Assembly: GCA_965214125.1 (NCBI GenBank)
Contig: CBDCBA010000024.1
Span: forward strand, 310,001-374,000
Direction of reading: 5' to 3'
Origin: CBDCBA01 sp965214125
Lineage (GTDB): Bacteria > Planctomycetota > Phycisphaerae > Tepidisphaerales > Tepidisphaeraceae
DNA: 64,000 nt
Under the pieces are notes generated by a model. It saw only the letters and a program-made list of their open reading frames with translations, did no database searches and was not told the origin of the DNA. Of the stretch, positions 8,657-16,376 are shown one piece after another. The position numbers were made by a program, and so were the translations under genes. Positions within the stretch are counted from its first letter, which is position 1. Every line of letters starts with the position of its first letter.

Positions 8657-9189
8657 ATGAGCACCTACTCGATGGGCCTGCGGCACAGAGTAGTCGCGGC
8701 CAAAGGCACGCTGGCCGAGGTCGGCCGACGCTTTGGTGTCGACCCCCGCACCGTCCGCGACGGGCGGTGACGCCACGCCCAGGGCGAGCTCGAACCCCGC
8801 CGGGGCGGCAACCCCGGCCTGCCCCAACGCCTGACCCGACGCCTGACCCGCGGCGACGTCGAGGCCCTGCGGCGCGAGGGCAAGCCCTGAACCCTCGCCG
8901 CCATCCGGGCCTCAGGCGTGGTGCGCGAAGCATCAAGGCGTCGCTGGTGGGGCCGGGGGCGGTCGACGGCGAGGTCTTCCTCGACTGGGTGAGGGATCGC
9001 CTCCCCCCGGCGCTGTCGCCGGGCAACGTGGTTGTCCACAAGGTGGCGGGCGTGGAGGAGGCGGTCAAGGCGTTGTACGAGGCGGTCGGGGCGGCGTTGG
9101 ACGCGCTGGCGTTGGACGCGCTGGCGCTGGACGCGCTGGCGCCGGCCGACTGCCTCGCCTTCATCCAGAGCTGCGGGTACGGCAGGTGA
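8657..9189 (+). pseudogene. IS630-family transposase remnant
   Basis: The N-terminal piece (MSTYSMGLRHRVV, then VGRRFGVDPRTVR) is the helix-turn-helix start of IS630-type transposases and stops at a TGA near 8768. Further stops and frame changes follow. The C-terminal piece, in another frame, keeps GEVFLDWVRDRLPPALSPGNVVVHK and ends in DCLAFIQSCGY, which corresponds to the usual end of IS630 transposases. The usual DNL metal motif is lost (VVVHK) and the middle is deleted. A 15-base unit (TTGGACGCGCTGGCG) is repeated three times at 9097-9141. It cannot encode an active enzyme. Confidence 0.8.
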
Positions 9190-9225
9190 AAGTGCAAGCT
9201 GCTCGCTGGGTGCCCCAAAACCGCT

Positions 9226-10122
9226 CTAGGTAGTGCGGACATTCACATCACGCGGTGATGCCAGCAGCGAGCCAGACGAAGGCGGCGAAGTTGGTCGCCT
9301 TCTTCTCGCAGGCGCGTCGCCACCCGCCGGCACTCCTTGATCCGCCTGAAGACCCGCTCGATCACGTTGCGACCGGTAACGCTCCTCGTCGAAGTGCCTC
9401 TTGCGTTTGCGTGTCGGATTGAGCTTGATGCACGTTGTGCCGCCGGCGGTCTCGACCCTCTCGTGCAACGCGTCGGCGTCGTAAGCGCCATCGGCCACCA
9501 CGCACAACGGCACAAGCCCCTTCAGCAACGCCCCCGGCCTGCGGCGCGTCGCCGCCTGCGGCGCGTCGCCGCGATGGCCGGGCGTCAGCACCACGTTCAG
9601 GAGCCGGCCCGTGACGCCGCTGACGGCGGCGTGGAGCTTGGTGTTCATCCCGCCCTTGCTGCGGCCGAGGCACCGGCAGTCGTGGGCCTCTTTTTGACTC
9701 GGCCGGCAGACGCCGGCCGGTCGAAGCCGTCGGACGAGCCTTGACGCTGGTGGAGTCGAGCTGCACCTCGGCGGCGGCGGCGGTCAGTTCCTCACCCAGC
9801 GCCCGGCCGACCCGCTCCCACACGCCCGCCGCCGCCCAGCGGTTGTAGCGCTTCCAGACGCTAGCGCTTCCAGACGCTGTTGAAATTGCCGAAGCGCTCA
9901 GGAGGATCCGCCCACGGCCGCGCCGGTCTTGAGCACGTAGAGGCAGGCGTTGACGAAGGTGCAGTTGTCGGCGGCGGTGCGGCCCAGGTCGCCCGCCTTG
10001 CCCGGCAGGAGGTGCTCGATCCTGGCCCACTGCGCGTCGGTCAGCTCGTGGCGGCGTCTCATGCGGGCCATCCTGCCGCGGCCGCTGCGATCGCGCTGCG
10101 CCTGAATGTCGGTACCACCTAG
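9226..10122 (-). mobile_element. Decayed IS5-family (IS427-like) element
   Basis: The element is bounded by imperfect terminal inverted repeats at 9226-9246 and 10102-10122 (17 of 21 bases match), each ending in CTAG, the type of target seen in this group. The transposase reads leftward from ATG at 10062 (MRRRHELTDAQWARIEHLLPG, then GRTAADNCTFVNACLYVLKTGA), and later pieces include SVWKRYNRWAAAGVWERV, GMNTKLHAAVSG, VADGAYDADAL and NVIERVFRRIKECRRVATR. The pieces fall in several frames with internal stops. One break coincides with a perfect 16-base tandem duplication at 9847-9878. The element is inactive but its outline is intact. Confidence 0.85.
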
Positions 10123-10149
10123 TGAACTCAGGCGGGGAGCCCCCGACTG

Positions 10150-11751
10150 CTAAACGCGCGGCCGCGTCGAGGGGAGTGGCGGGGAACTTGCCGGTGCGAG
10201 GCGGAGCAGGCGCCCGGTTCCCGGCTTGAACTTCTCCCGGCCGTCGCGGATGCGCATCTCGCCCTGGTCGAGCAACCAGAGGCCGCCGTCCCGATCGAAG
10301 GCAACGTCGATCGGCCGGTGGATCACCCGCGAGTCCTCCTCCTCGCGCGTGTTGTAGACCAGCGGCCGCCATGTCCCGCGGTCGAGGTCGACGACGGCGA
10401 AGACGCGACCCTGGGGGCGCTTCAGCGGCAGCCCGCTCGTCGCCAGCGGCGCGCGATCGCCCCGCAACGCCACAAGCGCCTGGCCCTCGAATGCTTCGAG
10501 CCCCGGCTGCTGTTTCGGGACGAACGCCAATCCCGATGCGCCGCTCAGCGGCGGGAACACCGCGCCGAGCAGCGTGTCGCGGTCCGGGGTCGACAGGCCA
10601 ACCGTCGTGCCCGAGCCGCGCGATCGTTCGATGAGAAAGCTGAGTTCGGAGTAGCCCGTGCGGGCCAGCATCTGGCGGGGCGGCTGGAAGGAAGCGTCGG
10701 TGATCGGCCGAAAATCCGCGGAATAATCGGGCCAGCCGTACCAGCCGGCGGCATCGCTGGCGCCGCTGGCGAAGATGCGCACAAGGGCGTCGGGGTCGTC
10801 CTTCACCGGCCGCGTGCCGCGCAGTTCCATCCCCTGGTTCGTCGCCCAAAGGTTCGCGAACGAGTTGAACGCCAGCCCCGCCGGCATGCGCAGGCCGTGG
10901 GCTTCGACGACAAGGTCGCCGCCACGCGGGTGGACGCTGTAGACGGCCGCGTTCGGCTTGCCGTCGCGGGCGGCGGGCACGCGTTGGCCGCTCTGGCCGA
11001 AGGCGTTGAACGGGGCCGTGTTGACCTTGTCCGGGTTGAGCAGCCCCGCCGCGGGATCCTCGGTGTCGAATCGGTAGCCGAAGATTTTCAGCGGAACCAG
11101 CGGGCGGTCGTGGACCGTCGGATGCTCGCGCAGCCAGCCGCTTTGCCAACTGTCGAGCCCGACGACGCCGCTGTTGGTCGCGCTGCCGACGCCGAAGAAG
11201 AGCCGGCCGGTGATCGGGTGAAACGCCAGCGCCGTCACCGGGTGATCGCCCTGCGCCGGCAGGTCGGCCACGACCGTGCGCACCGGCGGCCGGCCGTCGC
11301 CGGGCTTCCAGCCGCGCAGGTCGAAGGCGAGGATCAATCCCGCGTCGTCCGCGTCGCGCACGCTCGCGTACAGCTCGCCGCCACGCCACGCGAGACCTCC
11401 GACGGGGCCGAAGTAACGCTCGCGCCGGTCAAACCAGCTCACTATGGCGTTGCGCGCGGGGTAAAGTTCGACCAGCTCGCCGGCGTCGGTGTCGAGCCGT
11501 TGGATGCGCACCTCGCCGCCACGCGCGCCGCGGTCGGCCACGAACACCTCGCCGCGCTCGCCACAAACGACGGCAGTGGCGGCGGTCAGGTTCTTGATGA
11601 CAACCGACATCTCCAATCCCGGCGGGAACTCCACGCCGCGCCGGTCGAGCGTGGGGCGCTCCGCTGGCGCGTAGGCCTTGGGCGAGTTCACACATCCGCC
11701 CGCGACGAGCAGGACGAGGCAGGCGAGGATGAGGGCGGGGGTCAATCTCAC
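10150..11751 (-). CDS. Lipoprotein with glucose/sorbosone dehydrogenase-like propeller
   Basis: The 533-residue protein starts with a lipoprotein signal (LILACLVLLVAGGC, lipid-modified Cys near residue 19). The rest looks like a six-bladed beta-propeller of the soluble glucose/sorbosone dehydrogenase type: repeated blade motifs such as VFVADRGARGGEVR, FFGVGSATNSGVVG, AGLAFNSFANLWATNQG, WYGWPDYSADF and PIDVAFDRDGGLWLLDQGE. GWPDYSADF resembles the YGWP segment of PQQ-dependent members, so a PQQ-linked sugar oxidation is possible but unproven. GTG at 11751 is taken as start because the signal peptide begins there; the ATG at 11856 lies within a dispersed repeat element. Confidence 0.8.
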   Translation of the reverse strand: MRLTPALILACLVLLVAGGCVNSPKAYAPAERPTLDRRGVEFPPGLEMSVVIKNLTAATAVVCGERGEVFVADRGARGGEVRIQRLDTDAGELVELYPARNAIVSWFDRRERYFGPVGGLAWRGGELYASVRDADDAGLILAFDLRGWKPGDGRPPVRTVVADLPAQGDHPVTALAFHPITGRLFFGVGSATNSGVVGLDSWQSGWLREHPTVHDRPLVPLKIFGYRFDTEDPAAGLLNPDKVNTAPFNAFGQSGQRVPAARDGKPNAAVYSVHPRGGDLVVEAHGLRMPAGLAFNSFANLWATNQGMELRGTRPVKDDPDALVRIFASGASDAAGWYGWPDYSADFRPITDASFQPPRQMLARTGYSELSFLIERSRGSGTTVGLSTPDRDTLLGAVFPPLSGASGLAFVPKQQPGLEAFEGQALVALRGDRAPLATSGLPLKRPQGRVFAVVDLDRGTWRPLVYNTREEEDSRVIHRPIDVAFDRDGGLWLLDQGEMRIRDGREKFKPGTGRLLRLAPASSPPLPSTRPRV

Positions 11752-11808
11752 GGGCAACACCCCGCAGGCTAGCCGCTTCGCCGAAACGTCGCCAGCACAA
11801 CTCCTCGG

Positions 11809-11960
11809 CCTAGCCGCGACTGGATGAGTTGCGGGCTGAGTTGAGGTGAAAGCCAATCCCGCATTCGATTCGCAGAGGTGGCGGAGACGCCTTTTGAGCG
11901 GGTGTAGTTCTTTGGCGGATGATCCGCACTGAGCCCGCGACTCGTTGAGTCGCGGCTAGG
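11809..11960. repeat. Inverted-repeat element (TAGCCGCGACTC family)
   Basis: The arms 11809-11837 and 11932-11960 match in 25 of 29 bases. It fills the gap between two leftward genes. The right arm contains the TAG stop codon of the gene ending at 11956, and the left arm lies just upstream of the lipoprotein start. The same arm sequence occurs in the nested element at 41906-42147. Confidence 0.75.
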
Positions 11961-13080
11961 CGGAGACGGGCTGCGGCAGGCTAGACGTGATCACGTCGAC
12001 CAGGCGCTTCTCCGGGCGAGACCCCCAACTCTTGCAATGCCAGGCGTACCCGGCGATCAGCGGCACCGCCAGCGTGGCTTCGCTGAAGACCATCTGCTCC
12101 TCGGCGATGTCCACCTTGCCCCACGAACACGCCTCCTTCAGCGTGCTCGAACTCAGCGCGCCGTCGCGCACGTCGGCCACGGTGACTTGCACGGCGTACT
12201 TGTGCATCGTCGGCTCCTTGCCGAAGATGTCCGCCGCGACGGCGATGTCCTGCGCGTAGTTCTTCGGCACCCCGCCGCCGATCATAAAGAGGCCGGTGCT
12301 GGGATTCTTGTCTTTGACGAGGCACAACTCGTAAAAGTCGCGGACGGCGTCGAGCGTGAACATTGTTGATTCGCCCGCCTCCATCCGGCGCATCTGGTGC
12401 TGGATCATCCCGAATCCCGCCGAGCAGTCTGCGGCGGCGGGCAGGAAGATCGGCACGCCCTTCTTGTACGCCGCGTGCAGAATCGACCGGCCGTCGCCCT
12501 TCACGCCCTTGTCGTCGAGGTGCTTGCCAAGTTCCCCGAGAAACTCGCGCGACGAGTAAGGCCGCATCTCCAGCCCGTCGCAGATCTCGCCGCACAGGTC
12601 GTCGACGACGCGCAACTGTTCCTCGTCAATGAACGTGTCGTAGATGCGATCGACCATCATCTCGCGCAAACCGTCGTCATACATGCCGCTCTTGTAATGA
12701 TCGGCGGCAATGTAGTGTTGAAATCCGAGCGCTTCGAAGAAATCCTGGTCAACGATGTTCGCGCCGGTCGAGACAATTGCGTCGACCATGTTGCACTCGA
12801 TCATCTCGACGATTACGTGCTTGAGTCCGGCGCTGATCAGCGAGCCGGCGAGACAGAGGATGCTCGCGCACTCGCCGTCGGCCATCATGTGGTCGACGAT
12901 GCGGGCGGCCCGGCCGAGGTCGCGGGCGGAGAAGGCCATGTCGGCCATTGCGTCGACGAGCGGGCGCACGTCGTGCTTGGTGATGTCGACGTGACGGATC
13001 GGATCGTTCAGCAACGCCTCCTTGGTCGGCAGCGGCGAGGGGGCGTCGTAGCTGGCGGCGGTTTCCTTGACTCGGCTCAT
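11956..13080 (-). CDS. Deoxyhypusine synthase-like protein
   Basis: The 374-residue protein belongs to the deoxyhypusine synthase family, NAD-dependent enzymes that transfer the aminobutyl part of spermidine. Bacteria lack the usual eIF5A partner, and some bacterial members instead act in polyamine synthesis (homospermidine synthase-like or SpeY-like). The nucleotide-binding part has GAGSLISAGLK-like and DAIVSTGANIVDQD motifs and GLFMIGGGVPKNY. The catalytic lysine motif SWGK is present near residue 322. The enzyme is cytosolic. The stop codon lies in the repeat element downstream, and a second palindrome lies just upstream in the divergent gap to udg. The substrate is not decided by sequence. 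Confidence 0.88.
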   Translation of the reverse strand: MSRVKETAASYDAPSPLPTKEALLNDPIRHVDITKHDVRPLVDAMADMAFSARDLGRAARIVDHMMADGECASILCLAGSLISAGLKHVIVEMIECNMVDAIVSTGANIVDQDFFEALGFQHYIAADHYKSGMYDDGLREMMVDRIYDTFIDEEQLRVVDDLCGEICDGLEMRPYSSREFLGELGKHLDDKGVKGDGRSILHAAYKKGVPIFLPAAADCSAGFGMIQHQMRRMEAGESTMFTLDAVRDFYELCLVKDKNPSTGLFMIGGGVPKNYAQDIAVAADIFGKEPTMHKYAVQVTVADVRDGALSSSTLKEACSWGKVDIAEEQMVFSEATLAVPLIAGYAWHCKSWGSRPEKRLVDVITSSLPQPVSA

Positions 13081-13089
13081 GGGCGGAAC

Positions 13090-13159
13090 TGTAGGGTGGG
13101 ATTGATCCCACCATCAGCGCGACCGAGACCCGGAACGGTGGGATGAATCCCACCCTACA
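13090..13159. repeat. GTAGGGTGGG-family palindrome in divergent promoter gap
   Basis: The arms TGTAGGGTGGGATTGATCCC (13090-13112) and 13137-13159 are complementary in 22 of 23 bases. It occupies most of the 101-base gap between the divergent deoxyhypusine-synthase-like and uracil-DNA glycosylase genes, so it must overlap or flank both promoters. The downstream bases hold a duplicated TGCCGTATGGC just before the udg ATG. Confidence 0.85.
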
Positions 13160-13181
13160 CTGCCGTATGGCACAGTGCCGT

Positions 13182-14105
13182 ATGGCCGATCCCGCCGATG
13201 TTCTCGACGCCCGGCGCCGCCTCGCGCTGCGGGCCGAGCGGGCGTTCGGGCTGACCATCACGCGCCGCCCCACCCGTGGTACGGGCGTCTCGCCCGTGCA
13301 AGCGGCTGACGAAGCTCGGCCATCGCCAGGTTCGCCAACGGTTCCCAAAGCGCACAGCCCGACGCTGGACGACCGTCGCCAACAGGGGCGAGACGCCCCT
13401 GCCACGAGCCAGCCCGCTGCGCCCACGACAGATTTGTTCGGAAACATCGTGAAGCCCGACGAACAAGGGTCCGCGACCGCCGGCCCCGACTTCGCCGACC
13501 CGCCCCCGCCGCGCAACAAGCGCATCGAGCTGCTCCAAGCGCTCGACGAGAACGAGGTCACGGGCTGCACCAAGTGCGATTTGCACGAGAACCGCACGCA
13601 CACCGTCTTCGGCGAGGGCGACCCCGAGGCGCGGCTCGCCTTCATCGGCGAAGGGCCCGGCGAGAACGAGGATTTGAGCGGCCGCCCCTTCGTGGGCAAG
13701 GCGGGCGGGCTGCTCGACAAGATGATCGCCGGGATGGGGCTCAAGCGCGAGGACGTGTACATCGCCAACGTGGTCAAGTGCCGCCCGCCGGGCAACCGCA
13801 CGCCGACGGCGGGCGAGGTCGCGACCTGCACGCCGTACCTCGACCGACAGCTCGAGCTCATCCGCCCGAGCGTGATCGTGACGCTCGGTTTGCCGGCGAC
13901 GCGGCACCTGCTCGGGCTCAAGCTGTCGATGGGCAAGATGCGCGGCCAGTGGCACGACTGGCGCGGGATACGGGTCATGCCGACGTATCACCCCGCGTAC
14001 CTGCTGCGCAGCTACACCGAGGCGAACCGCCGGGCGGTGTGGGACGACCTTCGCCTCGTGATGGAGGCCCTTGGCCTGCCGGAGCCGAGGCGGCGCGGCG
14101 GGTGA
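13182..14105 (+). CDS. Family 4/5 uracil-DNA glycosylase
   Basis: The 307-residue enzyme removes uracil from DNA as the first step of base excision repair. Four cysteines of the iron-sulfur cluster are visible: CTKCDL (about residues 130-135), VVKCRPPGNRTP and then CTPYL. The active-site loop GEGPGENEDLSGRPFVGKAGGLLD and the YHPAYLLR motif are intact. The catalytic core occupies about residues 105-300. The N-terminal linker, residues 32-75, is unusual: it is encoded by a palindromic repeat (13275-13406) inserted in frame. The ATG at 13182 is preferred; a longer frame runs into the upstream palindrome. Confidence 0.92.
   Translation: MADPADVLDARRRLALRAERAFGLTITRRPTRGTGVSPVQAADEARPSPGSPTVPKAHSPTLDDRRQQGRDAPATSQPAAPTTDLFGNIVKPDEQGSATAGPDFADPPPPRNKRIELLQALDENEVTGCTKCDLHENRTHTVFGEGDPEARLAFIGEGPGENEDLSGRPFVGKAGGLLDKMIAGMGLKREDVYIANVVKCRPPGNRTPTAGEVATCTPYLDRQLELIRPSVIVTLGLPATRHLLGLKLSMGKMRGQWHDWRGIRVMPTYHPAYLLRSYTEANRRAVWDDLRLVMEALGLPEPRRRGG
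13275..13406. repeat. Palindromic element inside the glycosylase gene
   Basis: The arms 13275-13298 (CGTGGTACGGGCGTCTCG...) and 13383-13406 match in 21 of 24 bases around an 84-base spacer. The element is translated as part of the glycosylase N-terminal linker (peptides RGTGVSPV and GRDAPAT) and keeps the frame open. It lies outside the catalytic core. Confidence 0.85.
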
Positions 14106-14723
14106 AAACCGAGGGGCTAAGCGCAGTCGCGACGGGGAGTTGCGGGCGAAGTGGGGCGGGCCGGTTTGACGGTCGGCCGCGGGTCGGTATGGTGGGAGCC
14201 CGGTGACGCCCGCGCGTCGCCACCCCGCCGGATTCGCCCGATTTACTGGGGGAAACTGGCGATATTGGAGCGGTTGTACCGAGAGTTTCGCCGGCGCGTT
14301 GTCGCCGGCGTTGGCGTTCGGTGCGGCCGCGCCGGCACGACGGTGGCGTCCGGAGGGGACCCGGCCACGCCACCGCCGACGCGAGGGATCGCGTGCCGGT
14401 CGAGTGGCGAACGCCCTGCGGACGTTTGCCGTTTTTCCTTTGCTGCCCCCGCCTCGCTGCGGTGGTGGAGCCTTGCGACACGGAAGCCTCACATGCCGGA
14501 CCTGAACGCACCCGCCGTCCCGACCACTTCAGCTTCGCCCGCCGTTTCGACCGCGCTCGCGACCGGCCCGCGCTAGCGACGAGCACGCGTCGCGTCGGCG
14601 TCCCACCCGCGGGGCGTCCACGCGATGCCTTGGAACGCGCGGCCCCGCACGGGCCGCGCCGTTGGTTCCCGCACGTCCGCACGCCGAAAGCTCGCCTTGC
14701 CCCGCTCCGCCCTCGCCAACGAC
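14106..14723. other. 618-base gap upstream of dnaA
   Basis: No supported gene is seen here. No exact DnaA box (TTATCCACA) was found on either strand, so there is no evidence for a replication origin. The stretch is GC-rich with a slightly AT-richer patch around 14240-14280 and one promoter-like pair near 14166. It probably holds the dnaA promoter and a long leader. Confidence 0.5.
14166..14193 (+). promoter_or_regulatory. Possible sigma-70 promoter upstream of dnaA
   Basis: TTGACG at 14166-14171 and TATGGT at 14188-14193 are separated by 16 bases, close to the sigma-70 pattern. It is about 530 bases before the dnaA start, so the leader would be long. This is a pattern match only. Confidence 0.3.
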
Positions 14724-16223
14724 ATGCCCGACCCGGATAGTGCCCCGCGCCTCGACGCCGGTGTCTGGCACCGCATCCTCACGCACGTGCGCCTGACGAA
14801 CCCGACGCTCAACCGCGTCTGGTTCGACACGCTCGTGCCGCGCCAGCTCGACAACGGCTCGATTCACGTGACCTGCCGCACCGTCGCCGAGCTAAACTTC
14901 CTCTCGGCCTCCGGCCAGCAGCCGTTCAACGCGGCGGCCCAGGCGGTGATGAACCGGCTGGTCGTCATCGTGTTCTGCGCCGAGCAGCCCGCCCGCCCCG
15001 CCGCCGGACAGGTGCCGCCGCCCCTGGCCAAGAGCACCGGCCACATGGCCATCGCGTCCGCGGAGTCGGATGACCCGTGGGGCCGCGGCGACGGCGGGGT
15101 CCCGCTCTCGCCCGACTGCCTGTTCGAGAACTTTATCGTCGGCCCGGGCAACCAAATGGCCCAGGCCGCCAGCATGGCCGTGGCCGACAAGCCCGGCGAG
15201 GCGTACAACCCCCTGTTCCTCCACGGCCTGCCGGGCCTTGGCAAAACGCACCTGCTCCAGTCGATCTGCCAACGCATGCTGGAGAAGCGCCCCGACACGC
15301 GCATCCTGTTCCTGAGCTGCGACGCCTTCATCAGCCGGTTCATGGCCGCCGTCGAGGCGGGCGACATGGTCGGTTTCCGCAACCGCCACCGCAGCCCGGA
15401 CGTGCTGGTCATCGACGACATCCACTTCCTGCAAGGCCACAACCGCATTCAGGAGGAGTTCTTCCACACCTTCAACGCCCTGCACCAGCAGGGCAAGCAG
15501 ATCGTGCTCTCCGCCGACGCGGCGCCGAAGGAGATTCCCGAGATCGAGGAGCGCCTCGTCAGCCGCTTCGTCTGGGGGCTCGACGCCCACCTGACCCGCC
15601 CCTGCTTCGACACCCGCGCCGCCATCCTGCGCCTCAAGGCGAAGCTGCGCGGGCTGTCGCTGCGGCAGGACGTGGTCAATTACATCGCCGCCCAAATCGA
15701 CGGCAGCCCACGCGAGCTCGAAGGGGCCCTGATGAAGGTGCAGGGCCTGACGCTGCTGGCGCGGCGCAACGCGCTGCCGAACGTGACGATGGTCGGCGAC
15801 GAGCCGCTGATCGACGTTCCCTTCGCCCGCCAGGCATTGGGCGACACCGCGAGCGAAGAGGCCGCCGCCGGCACGCGGCGCGTGTCCGTGGAGAACATCA
15901 TCAACGCCGTCGTGCGGTTCTACGACGTGAAGCTGAGCGACCTGCACAGCCGCAAGCGGTCGCGCAGCATCGCGTTCCCGCGGCAGGTCTGCATGTACCT
16001 GGCCCGCATGCACACCAAGTACAGCCTCGACGAGATCGGCAGCTTTTTCGGCGGGCGCGACCACACCACGATTCTCCACGGCGTGCGGACGATCTCGGCC
16101 CAAATGAAAACCGACGCCGAGACGGCCGACCAGGTCGCCACGATTGAGCAGCAACTCGGCACCGACGCCGCCAAGCGCCGCGACCACAAGGCCAAGCCGG
16201 ATCCGAAGGACTCGGAGAAATAG
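14724..16223 (+). CDS. dnaA: Chromosomal replication initiator DnaA
   Basis: The 499-residue protein is the replication initiator that binds DnaA boxes and opens the origin. Domain I is at the N-terminus (DAGVWHRILTHVRL). The AAA+ domain has Walker A GLPGLGKTH (about residue 170), Walker B DVLVIDDIHFLQGH (about residue 225) and the arginine-finger region SRFVWGL. Domain IV carries the DNA-binding helix and signature GGRDHTTILHG (about residue 450). The ATG at 14724 gives a typical domain I start. dnaN, recF and gyrB are not neighbours, and no DnaA-box cluster was found, so this need not be the origin. Confidence 0.96.
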   Translation: MPDPDSAPRLDAGVWHRILTHVRLTNPTLNRVWFDTLVPRQLDNGSIHVTCRTVAELNFLSASGQQPFNAAAQAVMNRLVVIVFCAEQPARPAAGQVPPPLAKSTGHMAIASAESDDPWGRGDGGVPLSPDCLFENFIVGPGNQMAQAASMAVADKPGEAYNPLFLHGLPGLGKTHLLQSICQRMLEKRPDTRILFLSCDAFISRFMAAVEAGDMVGFRNRHRSPDVLVIDDIHFLQGHNRIQEEFFHTFNALHQQGKQIVLSADAAPKEIPEIEERLVSRFVWGLDAHLTRPCFDTRAAILRLKAKLRGLSLRQDVVNYIAAQIDGSPRELEGALMKVQGLTLLARRNALPNVTMVGDEPLIDVPFARQALGDTASEEAAAGTRRVSVENIINAVVRFYDVKLSDLHSRKRSRSIAFPRQVCMYLARMHTKYSLDEIGSFFGGRDHTTILHGVRTISAQMKTDAETADQVATIEQQLGTDAAKRRDHKAKPDPKDSEK

Positions 16224-16376
16224 CCCGCGGCAAGGGAACGTCGCCGGCTTCGCGACGTAGCCATTGCAGCGGCCGCGCCCCGACGGTTCCGTGCCGCGAC
16301 AGTCATCATGTTCCACCATGCCCGCGGGGCCGTCGCCCGCCGGTGAACCGACGCTCGCTCAGGTCACGGAGGACCC

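Noticed and set aside
9032..9040. TTGTCCACA resembling a DnaA box
   Set aside because: It lies inside the IS630 transposase remnant, is a single site with one mismatch, and is 5.7 kb from dnaA. A lone match of this kind does not support an origin.
9362..11389. 675-codon leftward frame joining the lipoprotein region and the IS5 element
   Set aside because: It runs through the lipoprotein gene in a wrong frame and then into part of the transposase; the fusion is an artefact of long open frames in GC-rich DNA.
11752..11856. Longer start for the propeller lipoprotein at ATG 11856
   Set aside because: The extra residues are encoded partly by a dispersed repeat arm and would place an Arg-rich stretch before the lipoprotein signal.
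14106..14723. Possible replication origin upstream of dnaA
   Set aside because: No TTATCCACA sites, no AT-rich unwinding region and no dnaN neighbour were found; the gap is GC-rich.
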